The notes under the pieces are model-generated. The model was not told where the DNA came from. It was given only the letters and a program-made list of their open reading frames with translations, and made no database searches. A stretch of DNA of 21,456 nt from Saccoglossus kowalevskii (Eukaryota > Hemichordata > Enteropneusta > Harrimaniidae): contig NW_003116449.1 in NCBI RefSeq assembly GCF_000003605.2, positions 14,914-36,369 of the forward strand, read 5' to 3'. Of this stretch, positions 1 to 10,776 are shown one piece after another. The translations under genes and the position numbers were made by a program. Positions within the stretch are counted from its first letter, which is position 1, and the number at the start of each line of letters is the position of its first letter.

Positions 1-891
1 CATTTTCAGACTTTGAGGGCAATCTTTAGGGCCATGGATCAAGGCAGTGGTGCACAATTGAAAACCATATACCTCTGAGCGATAATGTGCAATTATCAGG
101 CCGTGTTCATATTGAAAATATTGAAATTGATGTGTCAAGCTGGATAATCATTGTTTTTGCAAACAAAATAATTAAAATTGTGTGCATCAAGTGTCAGTGC
201 AATTATTTAATGACAAAATACATTATTGTTTAATAGTGTGAACACTGACTTTCAAAAAAACATTTTTTTACCATTTGAAATAAGTACAGCAAAATGAAAT
301 TGGGATTATTGGATTTTTTTGTGATTAATACTTCATTTTAGTCAAGATTAGAAAATCCAGAAATAGATCAGAAAGTGTTAGAGCCATTTTGCGCTGTCGA
401 TATATTATATCAAAACAACAGATAACGTGTATTGCCTGATGGATTGGCGCAATCATTATTTGGTATCATGTGACTTCATATTTATGTCGTTTGAGAAATG
501 TTCATTCGTGCTTTCAAAATAAAATACTACATAACACTTCGATAAACATTTTTCATTTTCGATATTCTTTCGTTTTTATGCAAAAAAATACAGTATTTTC
601 ACGAAATATAATCATATTTATTAAAGTTGTTCATACATTAGGGAAATTATTTATGGGTGCATAGGAAAAGCATTTCGTTATGAATTATTCTTAATATAAA
701 TTTCTGAATTATTTTTGCAAAATCAGTTTTTACAGGTTTTTTTCTTTCAAAAAACGAAAAAATTTCACAATGTCGAAAACAGAATGTTTTTATCGTAGTG
801 TTTACATCCAACATATTACCAGAATTAATATAAAAGTTGCTGTGAAATAAATCACGACATCGACTGGTGATATCTCGGCTTTCGTAAAATT

Positions 892-902
892 GGGGGGGGG
901 GG
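892..902. repeat. G11 homopolymer
   Basis: Eleven consecutive G in an otherwise AT-rich context. Such runs vary in length and are prone to sequencing error. No gene overlaps it. Confidence 0.9.
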
Positions 903-1760
903 TTACCATACTATTCTCGATAAAACTGTTGACTGTAGTATTAACGGCCTGTGTAATCCGTTCACATACTACCAGTACATCTTATCTGATCACCAATTTT
1001 TTGTCTGCTTATTTAGTTACTGGGCTTCTCAACATAACGTGGGTTGAGATTAGTCGTTCGTAATATACTCAAGACCGAGATTAGGTACCAAATTATATTC
1101 TATCCTACTTTATTAGTGTGTATGACAACAATGAATTGTATTTTAAATATTTCATTCCACGCTTCTATGATCACCCTCTACAGGGCGCACGGTAACATAT
1201 CTTCATGTGCTTAATAAAGGATCATGATACCAAATCTAACACAGTCTGACACTTTTATCAACCAGTAATGAACAATATTCCACGACCTCGTTTGTGAATA
1301 TAACGTGTTGTCCCACGCCCAGACAATATATAGCTGATACAACTGGACACATAGTCATTTTAGAGCAGTTAAACACAGTATATGGTTCGGAGTATTATAT
1401 ATTACATTAATATATGGACGTAAGGTGAGTTTTTGGCTTTGCCCGTGCCTGTGATTCTACACAGAATGGTAAATGAAGTAAATGTAGAGCAGTCAATTTC
1501 AAAATGTTTCCATATCGTTAAAGAAGTATAAATTCGAAAAGATCACAACTACGCACGGGGGCGCCATATCATGACATTGGTTTGTGTAGCGACGTGTGGA
1601 AAAGCAGCATTGTATACGTGACAAAAACCAGGACAAAAATGCAACAGAAATCCAAAACATGGCGTGAAAACGTTGCTAAAGCGTCGACATAACGAACGAA
1701 TGAATGAATACTATCTGATTTCAATATGGGTTGGTTATAGTTCACCAGTCTAGACGCGGA

Positions 1761-1773
1761 GGGGGGGGGGGGG
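1761..1773. repeat. G13 homopolymer
   Basis: Thirteen consecutive G. A short open frame on the minus strand running through it is an artefact: the run would encode poly-proline. Confidence 0.9.
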
Positions 1774-2103
1774 TGTAAACTTATGTGCACCAGCAACAAA
1801 ACGTCGCTCCCAAATGACTGTTTTAACACCAACTCTGTAATACTACTATTGTCGACTTACTGGTAATATTAAGGCTCTCAGATGACTGACATCGAGCTCC
1901 TATATCACCACGAGTAACCACGCTTATCAATTCACTACTACATTTCTTTTCTATTGCTGATTAGCGACAATACCGTGTATATCATGTATTCATTCATAGA
2001 AACCACAATCGCGGATGGTTTGCACTAGTCAAATCATGATCACTTGATGGTATACATCTGTCGCGAATTGTGCAGAATTGTTGCTATGATATACCTACCT
2101 TAA

Positions 2104-2234
2104 AGCGGGGGAGTCGTCACCTGCGCATGCGTCATTGTTTACAAACAAGCGTCTACCCATGAGCCTTTGCGTTTTAGAGTGTGTTGTCATCGTCGCTTGG
2201 GGCTCAATTGCTGCACGTGCGCTGCCCTCCCGCT
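2104..2234. mobile_element. TTAA-flanked MITE, copy 1 (131 bp)
   Basis: The segment is bounded by TTAA on both sides (2100-2103 and 2235-2238), the target duplication typical of piggyBac-type cut-and-paste transposons. Its ends are imperfect inverted repeats starting AGCGGGGGAG on the left and AGCGGGAGGG when the right end is read inward. It has no coding capacity. Its interior, read in reverse, matches the element at 16679-16771 (shared core AATTGAGYCCCAAGCGA followed by a TGATRAYAACACAC-like stretch), so the two are copies of one family in opposite orientation. The left end carries CTGCGCATGCG, an NRF1-like palindrome. The piggyBac assignment rests only on the TTAA duplication. Confidence 0.8.
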
Positions 2235-2238
2235 TTAA

Positions 2239-3470
2239 TTTATAGTCAATCACTGAGTCAATGAATAGTGTATACTGCGTTGTCGTTTTTTTTAATTCCA
2301 TATATCTTTCTATAACCAGTTTATTTACGGCATACACCCACGGGAATACTAAAACACCCATTGGCCGACTCAAGACATCCGTGGTACAATGCTTTTTTTC
2401 CTCTCGGGTTCTTTGTAAAGAAGAAAGTTTATGTCATTCTTGTCGTGCGAGGGCGACTTTAAACGGTAGGTTCAATCAACATGTTTAGGAATGAGCCAGC
2501 TTTGGGCTAGTATAAGTAAGTGTTGGTTTAGCCCTATACAATGCTAACTGTGAAATACATTCAAATTCTGCTTTTCATAGCAAAATGAACAAAACTAGTC
2601 AACTGGTTTAAATTGTTTCTTGAAGTCATACTAGTGAATTTGATACAAGTGAATGCAGCAAACTAGTAAAGACGACTAGACAACAATAGTACTGTGTACA
2701 TAGACAGACGCCATGTTTATTTAAAAACCTTGCATGATGGGTAATTTGTAATACATTAAATTTGACGTAGTATGTACTAACACTTCAGGCGTGTATATAC
2801 AAACAGTAAGTGGGGTTAGTGCAAAACTATACATGCAAAAATTATGTTCTAATACGAAGACAGCGAGGAAAAACAGCCATAAAATGATATTCATCCTTAT
2901 TATGAAATTGATTGCGTTCAACACAGTATTCACAAAATCAGTGATCAAGAAGGAGAGTTTCACATTTTTACCTTTCCATCCGCAGATTCAAGTTGTAAGA
3001 AGAACAACGTTGCCGCGACAACGCAGTTATTACGTTTTGACTGTAGTTGCATTCGCGCACAGCCCCTTTGCACGGGATAAGAAAACGTGCGCGAATGTCT
3101 AGCTAACAAAGTTTACCATAACGTGTTTACCTAAACGGAGCTTTCACCCCTATACAAAAATACTTAAAATAGAATAAAAGAAAAACGACGCTGATAGTAT
3201 CAAGTAACTGACGAGTTACCCCGGGTCTTGCTACCACCTGTGCTGCACTATATCAACCATCCGTGTGACAGCGACAGTGTTATCTCGTCCATGTCGGTAA
3301 CAAGTCATTGGACCACAAAACAGAACGTTCGAACCAAAGTTCCATAGAATCAGAAGCATGCCATTTCACTGACTGGAGTCGAACGATGCCGTTTGAACCG
3401 TGACGCAGATGGGAATTTGAGCACAAATAATCCATTATGGTGAAACGCGGTGTCATATGATGTCATTGTA
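2239..3470. other. Intergenic, no gene recognised
   Basis: Small open frames occur on both strands, but they overlap one another, resemble no family I know, and have the composition of translated AT-rich DNA. The one structured item is the inverted repeat at 3050-3097. Confidence 0.5.
3050..3097. repeat. Perfect 11-bp inverted repeat, 26-nt loop
   Basis: The arms CATTCGCGCAC (3050-3060) and GTGCGCGAATG (3087-3097) are exact reverse complements and are CpG-rich in an AT-rich setting. A shorter dyad (CGTTG/CAACG) lies just before it at about 3008-3023. No TTAA or TA duplication was seen at the arm ends, so I do not call it a transposon. Confidence 0.7.
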
Positions 3471-3511
3471 TTAAAGGGCGGTAGTCGTCGCGCCACGCAT
3501 GCGCGAGATAT

Positions 3512-3548
3512 ATAATAATAATAATGATGATGATATAATAATAATATT
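3512..3548. repeat. AAT/GAT microsatellite
   Basis: Short runs of ATA/AAT with an embedded (GAT)n stretch, inside the left part of the 731-bp transposon. Confidence 0.8.
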
Positions 3549-4094
3549 TATTCAACACTAAAACAAACTACAGTGAGTTGTTCTATGCTCGTATAAAAAT
3601 GAAATAAAATAAACTACACTACGATACAGTAAAGTTAACCAACTAAACAGAATGCTAAATAAAGCTAAACAATATTATAAATACATAAAAACTCACAATA
3701 AATTGGTACGGTCAGTACAATACAATGCACTAGCTATTATTGCTAAGAAGTGAAAAATCAAATCAATTAAAATCACATTAAACTCATAACTATGGTGGAA
3801 AGCATATTTTTAATTTTGGTGGAGCTGCTCATATCTCATTTGCATACATTTTTGTATGTATTGTGCAGTTCTTGTTCCTGAACAATATTTCATAATTGCT
3901 TCGAATTTTTTCAGTTAATTGAACTTTAATACTAAAATTTACTATAACCTCCTTACAGTGCTTGAATAATTCAGTTCTGTGTTTATATGGGTCTCATATA
4001 AACAAAGATGGCAACTTTGACTGTTGCGCAGATCGATAAGTACAAACTGAGTCGTTACCCAAGTTTTAATCAGGTATTTTAGGTGATTGGAAGG

Positions 4095-4101
4095 TATAAA
4101 A
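4095..4101 (+). promoter_or_regulatory. TATA-like box upstream of MGST1-type gene
   Basis: TATAAAA on the plus strand, 234 bp before the ATG of the three-exon MAPEG gene. It lies inside the transposon at 3475-4205, so if it is used the promoter is transposon-derived. There is no transcript evidence, and the site could be chance in AT-rich DNA. Confidence 0.35.
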
Positions 4102-4334
4102 GAAGTCACCGGTGGCAATTAGTGCAAGACGCGCCCAGGTCAAACCTCATACTTGAGATGTCCTTTAGAAGAGCGCATTGGATTGTGGGACACGCGCACC
4201 GCCCTTTAAAAGGACTACTCGTATTCAAATTGCATTTTTAATCACTACCCCAAATCTCAGACTGGACCCCCTATAGAATCGTCAGTGGACACATCCTTAC
4301 TGACTTTGTTCCGGTCAAACATTGCTCTTCCAAC

Positions 4335-5942
4335 ATGGCAGCAGAACTTTCGTTAAGTAACCCGGTGTTCAAGTTGTTCGCGTATTATAGCACCATAGTG
4401 CTAGTTAAATACTTGCTGCTGCTACCACTCACTGCACTAATCAGAACAACGAGAAAGGTGAGTTCCCGGGAGAGTTCTACAGGCAGTCAAATCCACTATT
4501 AAACGTGTGCTCACTCAGTACGGTGGCCTACTTTAGGCAAGATACGTCCATACATGTTTGTGTGACTCGATTGGGGTTGGGGTGGGGTAAAGGTTGTTTG
4601 GTTGGACGGGACTCGCAAATGCGTAGTACTAGTATATGTAAACATATGCTGAAACCAACTAGGCTTATACATAGAATGTCCCCTTACAAACTATTTGAAC
4701 AAACAGTCGAGTAATATTCAAAGTTGACGATGACACACCCACGACCGGGTTATAGCTGTATTTAACACCGTACTTGATAAGTTGTATTATTCGTAGCTTA
4801 CGTTATGGTTTTATTAGGCTTAGCTAAAATTGAACAAAAATGTGCTAAGCTACTTTATTATTAGTGCCTCTGTAGTTTGAGCGTCACTTATTTAATTTAT
4901 TTTATGTTTTCCTTGTTAGAAATATTCCAATCCAGAAGATGCCAAGGCGTTCGGAAATGCCAAGTCCACTGAAGACGTAAAGCGCATGGGGGCGACAGAC
5001 AGTACCGTGGAAAGAGTAAAAAGGTAACACGGCAAATAAATACATTTTACACTGAGCAGGAATCGCAGTCTGAGGTAAATAAAACCAACAGAGTGACATC
5101 ATATTTCAACCTGATGAATACAAAATGTCACCCAGTTTACGTGTCATCGTGAAGTTGAACTTTGCTTGCCGTTTATCCTTCGATTCTGTATTTTACTCTG
5201 ACACGTTGTCAGTGTTCTGCTCCATATCTTATCAACGATCATACTATCCCAGTATGACCTCGAATGGCAGGTAGAATCACACTTATTAATACGTAAGTTG
5301 TGCTGATATGTTTTCGCGCCCTCTACCGCCAAGATGCTTGTGTGACGTCAGTATTGAGTTGATTAGTGCAAGCAATGTCGATCAAAACGAACCAATGTCA
5401 ATGGTTGTGTAATCAAAATATATTAAATATCACCAAAATGTTAATTGTAGTTTGTGATGACTACAAATCGAAACACAAATACAATGCTGTGAACGGCTTT
5501 CCTGTCACCAGGCGTCACGGAAGGGCACCGACACTAGAGGGCGCTACTAATATGAAAGGTGTTCTGAATAAACGTATTCATTTGAACTTCTCAAGTTTAC
5601 AATGACTATAACGTATTACAAAACAATGGAGACGAATTTACGAAATGACTGTCGTTATTAGACTGATTACACTGGATAATCTGTATATTCTTTTTTCACA
5701 GAGTGGTTCAGAATGACATTGAGAACATCTACGCATTCATGGCATTGGCTCCACTCTACGTCTTGACTGCTCCGGCTCTAAATACCGCCCTCTGGGTATT
5801 TCGTCTCTTCACTGGGGCCCGCGTGGCACACACAGTATGTTATTTGTTGAGTCTTCAGCCGTTTCGTGGTATATGCTGGATAATCAATATATCGATTAAT
5901 TTTTACATGGCTTATTGCATTTATCAGAGTTGTGCTAAATAA
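4335..5942 (+). CDS. MGST1: Microsomal glutathione S-transferase 1-type protein (MAPEG family), complete, three exons
   Basis: Coding exons are 4335-4457, 4920-5023 and 5702-5942. Both introns are GT-AG (phases 0 and 2). Joined, they give 468 bp, or 155 aa, the same length as human MGST1. The ATG has a good context (A at -3, G at +4). Four hydrophobic segments fit the MAPEG fold: about residues 11-35, 83-101, 105-128 and 132-152. Family marks are KYSNPEDAKAFG (42-53), VERVKR...NDIENI (71-85), FRLFTGARVAHT (109-120) and Arg131, which aligns with the catalytic Arg126 of prostaglandin E synthase (PTGES) and an Arg conserved in MGST1. Family members are trimeric proteins of ER and outer mitochondrial membranes that conjugate glutathione to electrophiles and reduce lipid hydroperoxides. 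The RAH of vertebrate RAHxND is RVV here. Some positions (RVAHTVCYL) resemble PTGES, so it may be co-orthologous to both. Family certain; subfamily likely. Confidence 0.95.
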
Positions 5943-6051
5943 CTGGGTATCAAATATGTATATTACCATAGTATATCTTCCATAGTGGTAATAATGACGT
6001 CTTTAAAATAGCCATATCACATGCTGTGTGATCTTGAACTTTCTTTTTTTG

Positions 6052-6057
6052 AATAAA
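6052..6057 (+). terminator. Poly(A) signal AATAAA of the MGST1-type gene
   Basis: The first canonical AATAAA after the stop codon, about 110 nt downstream, giving a short 3' UTR of roughly 130 nt if used. Confidence 0.65.
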
Positions 6058-6369
6058 TTTGTAAACAAAATTTCAGCTGTGTTTAAATTTATTCATTCTT
6101 TATTATATTTATATATCTAGTAATATGCGGCTGTCTGTTTTCCCAACTTTACTTCATTCATCCGTTGATCCCAAACAGCTAGGAATGTCAGGGATGTACA
6201 GTTTCATCTTCCCCTCTTTGGTGAACTAAATTGAAAGTTGTAAAAGGCTGTAGCAAATTTAAATATTAAGTTTCTAAAAAACTGGCTGACATATCGTAAA
6301 AGTTGGACAAAAAATCTGGAACTACATTAGATTGAAAGGTTTTAAGAGTCCACTAACAAATTGGGTAGT

Positions 6370-6795
6370 AAGTTGTAAATGTTAGTTACAAAGTCGAAAA
6401 GATTGGTTGGATATTAAATAAAGTTGTAAATGTTAGTTACAAAGTCGAAAAGATTGGTTGGATATTAAATAAAGTTGTAAATGTTAGTTACAAAGTCGAA
6501 AAGATTGGTTGGATATTAAATAAAGTTGTAAATGTTAGTTACAAAGTCGAAAAGATTGGTTGGATATTAAATAAAGTTGTAAATGTTAGTTACAAAGTCA
6601 AAAAGATTGGTTGGATATTAAATAAAGTTGTAAATGTTAGTTACAAAGTCGAAAAGATTGGTTGGATATTAAATAAAGTTGTAAATGTTAGTTACAAAGT
6701 CGAAAAGATTGGTTGGATATTAAATAAAGTTGTAAATGTTAGTTACAAAGTCGAAAAGATTGGTTGGATATTAAATAAAGTTGGATTGGAAAGTC
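6370..6795. repeat. 51-bp minisatellite, 8 full copies plus a partial
   Basis: Copies start at 6370, 6421, 6472, 6523, 6574, 6625, 6676 and 6727, with a short partial from 6778. They are nearly identical; copy 5 has one G-to-A change at 6600. Because 51 is a multiple of three, one plus-strand frame stays open across all copies (17-residue repeat VVNVSYKVEKIGWILNK). It has no in-frame ATG, and stop codons lie immediately before it, so I do not call it a gene. Confidence 0.95.
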
Positions 6796-8093
6796 AAACA
6801 GTTGTTTGTAAAATTATTGGAAAATTTAAAAATTGAAATGAAATGTTGAAAAAATTGTAACAGTGATTGAAGCCAGCCCATTTGTGGGGTTGTTTTTTGC
6901 TCAGTCTTTGTGAAGTATTATTGTTGATCACAACATTCTGAAATTATCAATGTTCTGAGATACTTTAATTAGGTGTTCATCGTAGAATTTGATGACGGAT
7001 CACAACAGATAAATTCCTACCATCAGTTAACTAGATATTTATGCGGAAGTTATGACCATTTAGCAAAGCAATGGAAAATATTGAAATGTTCTTAAATATT
7101 GATTTTATGCACACACATATAGAATTTGGTTATTAACATATCTATTGCTGATATATATATTGCATAAAACGGTCCAGCAGACGATGTTAATGTTACACAC
7201 CTAGGGATAATACTTCATCTTGGAAAACTTGTGAATCCACCACAACTAATTGATGCAAATACATAATTTGTCATGCATATACCTGGTTGTAATAGACTGG
7301 AGCCACCTTTGTCAGGATATGAACAAACTAGTTAACAGGCTTATCAATTTTTAACATGTGCAAATTATTTCAAAAATAGTGTGACATTCAACGCAAAGTT
7401 TCTATGAATCAAGTTTTAATGCAATTAATCAGGTCTGGAGTTCATCTTTATATATATATATATATGTATACTAAATGTCATTCCAATCCACCAAGTGGTT
7501 CTAGAGATATTAGAAGAACAATATTTGACAGACATTGGGTTGAAATTAGCTTTCCTTCCTGCTCTGCACACGAGAGCTAATATAAGATGGGGATGCAAAT
7601 AATGGGAAAAGTGGAGATATTCTGTTGAAAGAAAAGTTTTATTACTGGTAGACGACTATGTACAAACAATATATTGATCTGATGATACTGCGATCTGTGC
7701 ATGTTTATTTGTATGTACAGTATATGGTGAAATAACTTAATTATTGGAAATGACAGTACATATTTAGAACCATGGGGCATCACTTCAGATTGTAATCTTT
7801 ATTACACACAATCACTCACATCATTGGTAGATGAATAGGAGTTAATTGTGGCTTTAATACCAAAGATAACATGTAATCTTGCAAAAACCAGTATTAATAT
7901 TACTTCAAGTAACACAACACATTATATCCAGTATACTGGTTGCTATAAATGACCTGTAGGAAAGAATCCAACTACAAAAACAGATGAGTTCCTGCTTTCT
8001 CTAGATATTGCATTTATCAATTTGGGGTTCCCTGATGTTCAATTCTATGTACCAACTTTGAAGCCTGTATTTCAGATAAATGATTAAGAACAT
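6796..8093. other. Intergenic AT-rich stretch, no gene recognised
   Basis: No protein-like open frame on either strand. It contains a short (TA)n run at about 7450-7466 and nothing else I can name. Confidence 0.5.
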
Positions 8094-8126
8094 AAAAAAA
8101 ACCCAAAAAAAACCCAAAAAAAACCC
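8094..8126. repeat. 11-bp tandem repeat (A8C3) x3
   Basis: Three perfect units of AAAAAAAACCC. It directly abuts a copy of the ~145-bp repeat family that starts with the GACCACCAGTCAGCC motif at 8132. Confidence 0.9.
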
Positions 8127-8128
8127 AA

Positions 8129-8310
8129 CATGACCACCAGTCAGCCATTTTGAGTTAAATCACAGACTAAATTGATGAGCATCAGTAACCCATCATGTGT
8201 GAGTTGTTCATACAAAGTTTGAATGATATCAGCTCTGGTATGCCTGAGAAACTAACTGTTGATGACATACTCAAATGTTGATGCTTTCTTCAGAAAAATG
8301 GCATCAATTG
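8129..8310. repeat. Isolated copy of the ~145-bp GGCCACCAG-type repeat
   Basis: It contains ACCACCAGTCAGCCATTTTG, then a GATGAGCATCAGTAACCCATC stretch, a CATACAAAGTTTGAA stretch and a GCCTGAGAAA stretch. The same modules recur in the same order in the array at 12.6-13.5 kb. It lies about 500 bp past the stop codon of TMEM203. Confidence 0.65.
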
Positions 8311-8626
8311 AAAAACAATGTATAATATTCTGACTTGTCTTCGTACCACCAATTTAGGCTTGACTTCTGACCTGATTTGAAATTTTCAACCATGCATCTC
8401 TATAAATCCACTCATGGGTTTATCTCTTTCGTTGAGGTTTTATTTTTATGGCTTTGCGAAAATATTTATTATTATTTAGTCTCTTTCAAAGAATAAAAAT
8501 TTATGCTACGCTAAAAATGGACCATTATAGTTCGCAAATAATTTCTTAATCACCCATAATTTCCCCAACATGAAAGCAATAGGAGTTTTTGATAGGAGAG
8601 CTGCATGTCAGCTGTATGCTTATAAA

Positions 8627-8632
8627 TTTATT
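8627..8632 (-). terminator. Candidate poly(A) signal of TMEM203
   Basis: AATAAA on the minus strand about 190 nt after the TMEM203 stop codon. The region is AT-rich, so a chance match is possible. Confidence 0.35.
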
Positions 8633-8819
8633 TAGATTACCAGTAATTAGTTTTAGGGGAAATATATCTAGAGATCACAATTATTTTGAATCATAATGAA
8701 GATTGGTGGTCAGTTTTGTATACAAAAAGTGGATTTCATGTACATGTAGATAATTATACAAAAAAGACAGTTTCCTTGATTACTCAGGATTACATTTAGA
8801 AGTAAGATGAGGCAATCCA

Positions 8820-9224
8820 CTATCCAACCTGACATGCCCGAATCATCAACATCTGGAGCAGAATAAACACAGGTGACATAATCAATGAGAACGAGAGATT
8901 GTTTTCATCTTCCAATCTCTGACACAGTAACATTTCAAATATAAAGACCATAATCAGGACAAGAGCACTCCAGACTGCACGTAATCCAGCTGTACGTAAA
9001 TCTCTGTCTATCCACAATCGAATAAACACAATAGCACAGAAATATGCATTCAACCCATCACATGTAAACAGTGGGATAAAAACCTCCCACCAAGTCATAT
9101 CAACCACACTTTCCAGTTTTAGTGCTAAAAGTATAGAGAATATGAGAATGGTAACCAGGTTGATCCACAGTTCAAATGCCGTCACTCCGAGCCACATTAC
9201 CACTTCTTTTAATGTGAAGATCAT
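8820..9224 (-). CDS. TMEM203: TMEM203, transmembrane protein 203, complete single exon
   Basis: One uninterrupted frame of 134 aa from ATG (A at -3) to TAG; the human protein is 136 aa and, as I recall, also single-exon. Four hydrophobic helices fill most of the chain (about residues 11-34, 48-68, 80-101 and 112-131). Diagnostic blocks shared with human TMEM203 are an N-terminal MxFxLxExVxWLG pattern, SILLALKLE, a WWEVFIPLFTCDGLNAYF stretch (W45-F62), FEMLLCQRLE and the C-terminal SPVFILLQMLMIRAC. Vertebrate TMEM203 is an ER/lysosomal membrane protein linked to calcium handling, spermiogenesis and STING signalling; how far that carries to invertebrates is unknown. A RAD51C fragment begins only about 37 bp upstream of the ATG, so the 5' UTR or promoter must overlap it. 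Identity is very secure. Confidence 0.97.
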   Translation of the reverse strand: MIFTLKEVVMWLGVTAFELWINLVTILIFSILLALKLESVVDMTWWEVFIPLFTCDGLNAYFCAIVFIRLWIDRDLRTAGLRAVWSALVLIMVFIFEMLLCQRLEDENNLSFSLIMSPVFILLQMLMIRACQVG

Positions 9225-9260
9225 CTTGCAGAGATTTCCTCTAGCATAAACACGTCATAT

Positions 9261-9506
9261 TAACAGCACACTCTGTGTCAATATAAATGGCTTCTCCTTC
9301 AACACCTTCAAATTCAGACTGTTTCTGCACATTGAATGTCAAGCTACATTTTACCAAATCCAGGAATCTCTCAGAACTTGGTAATTTTTGTTAACAGTTT
9401 CTCAAGAGCAGTCGATGATATAATGTTCAGTCCTTTCACCAACTGTAGGATTTCCAATGCATCTTCTTTTGCTGATTTCAAATTCTTTACTGAGTTCTTG
9501 TGGATT
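9261..9506 (-). pseudogene. Decayed partial copy of RAD51C
   Basis: This stretch matches the minus-strand RAD51C gene at about 15221-15570, covering roughly residues 27-149 of that protein. Matching pieces include the stretch encoding AIYIDTEG (CTCTGTGTCAATATAAATGG on the plus strand, 9271-9290 versus 15251-15270), the Walker A region, and the stretch encoding SKEDALEILQLVKGTN. Three internal deletions, of about 19, 13 and 75 bp, are visible. Walker A is altered (GAPGIGKT has become roughly EIPGFGK), and the frame is not maintained. It has no N-terminus and no C-terminal two thirds. Orientation is the same as the intact gene 5 kb away. It is a dead fragment, not an exon. Confidence 0.88.
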
Positions 9507-10776
9507 TTTCCAGCATAAATATACTCAATTCAAGCATAGAGGTGCTTAGTATTTGCTGTTTGTTATTTTGTATGATTTAGTTAAATATATAAAAAAATTA
9601 AATCAAGTAGCTGTGGTATTCCAAGATGCTAATTGGACAGCTGAATTCAGAGATTCACAGTTCTTTCAATCTAATGATGATTTGACGAACTCATGTGGAG
9701 CACAACACAAAAAGCCAATAGTTACATCTGAAAAGAGAAAGATTACATAGAAATTTACTACATTGTAGGTGATCATCCAATCAGAGTGCCAGCTAGGTGG
9801 TTTAATTTGCATATTATTATTATGATATCATCCAATATTACACATTATATTATAGCATTGTCAATACAAGCAAATTTTATTATATCATTGTCACAGATTA
9901 TTCGCGATAATGTATTGCATTATTGAGCATCAAGGCCCTGTACCATGTATAGGAATAGAATGTTGAGTTCGGAAAACAAATAATTACATTATTGTTTAAT
10001 TAGAGAAGTTGGTTGCCATGAATACAAGTCAACAAATGATTCATGGATCAGTGGCAGCCCAAAAATATTGCAAGTATTATTAAAGAAAAGATGTATAATA
10101 CCACAGGTACATTACTTAGGGTTTGCAACTACAGTGACATGATACCAAGATCCTGTTTCAATCTCGCTCTCGCATAAGCGTTCCAACTCAGAAAAATGCG
10201 AATGCACATGCCCAAGGTAACTAGGACACTGGGAGGTCCAGGTGGAAGAAAATAGCTTCTCTCGATATGACAGTTTACAAGAACTATATTTTCTGTACAT
10301 TTTCAATGTATTACTTTTTTCACTATGATACATGTAGTTGTAGGACATGTTTTTTTTAATTTTATTTTTATTTTTTTTTAATAATGTTTTTGTGCCATGC
10401 GACAGTTCCGGTCATTGAATGTCACTGTTGTCTCTCCTGACTTTTTTTGTAAGTGCCAATTGCAAGTGCTAGTGCTGACACATAGTGCATTTTGCCACAG
10501 AAGTCATATTCATGACTACATGACAGGGCTGTGTGGCTATCACTTTATTACAAACCTTGAACATTGATATATGTCATGTCAGAAGGTCGTAGCATCAGTC
10601 TAGCTATCTACAAGATGAGACTTAAATGGGCTCTTGACATGATGACACCATACAGAACTATGCGTTAACTTTACTAAGGTTAAAATGAAAACACCATAAA
10701 GTATGCACTCGGGCGGTACAGGATCACATCAACCTCCATTATGCATTTATCAATATCACTGTACTGCTTTCGTACA
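9507..10776. other. Non-coding stretch, no gene recognised
   Basis: Small open frames exist, including one on the plus strand at 9553-9750 that has moderately protein-like composition (FQDANWTAEFRDSQFFQS). I recognise no family, and it lacks supporting splice sites or a neighbouring partner. Homopolymer T/A runs occur at about 10350-10380. Confidence 0.45.

Larger units (their letters stand above)
1..2099. other. Non-genic AT-rich stretch, nothing recognised
   Basis: I see no open frame with protein-like composition and no recognisable exon on either strand. The stretch is AT-rich with two pure G runs (892-902 and 1761-1773). A good splice-donor-like site (AAG|GTGAGT) lies at 1422-1429, about 100 bp after an AT-rich TATA-like stretch near 1325-1332. 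An untranslated first exon of some gene is therefore possible but cannot be supported from sequence alone. Confidence 0.5.
3475..4205. mobile_element. Non-autonomous TTAA-flanked DNA transposon (731 bp)
   Basis: TTAA lies on both sides (3471-3474 and 4206-4209). The termini are 8-bp perfect inverted repeats, AGGGCGGT. The left end continues into a GTCGTCGCGCCACGCATGCG-like stretch similar to the left end of the MITE at 2104, so they look like related subfamilies. The interior is AT-rich, with an (AAT)n/(GAT)n microsatellite near the left end and no transposase frame, so it would need a transposase from elsewhere. The right end is 129 bp upstream of the MGST1-type start codon, which puts the element in the promoter region of that gene, and it contains a TATA box. 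Confidence 0.75.

Noticed and set aside
1380-1430. Possible untranslated first exon ending in AAG|GTGAGT
   Set aside because: A single good donor with no matching acceptor or coding exon is not enough. MGST1 begins with its own ATG exon far downstream.
2791-3102. Plus-strand frame of 103 codons
   Set aside because: Overlaps a minus-strand frame, shows no domain, and ends within the CpG-rich inverted repeat. Consistent with chance.
5778-5969. Minus-strand frame opposite MGST1 exon 3
   Set aside because: It is the antisense shadow of a well-supported exon.
6370-6795. CRISPR-like array
   Set aside because: The units are contiguous and nearly identical, with no unique spacers, so this is a minisatellite in an animal genome.
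9336-9518. Plus-strand frame of 60 codons
   Set aside because: It is the antisense of the RAD51C pseudogene fragment, with no independent support.
9553-9750. Plus-strand frame of 65 codons with fairly protein-like composition
   Set aside because: No family recognised, low-complexity start, and no flanking splice sites or partner exons. A decayed transposon or gene remnant is possible but cannot be shown; a translated search would decide.
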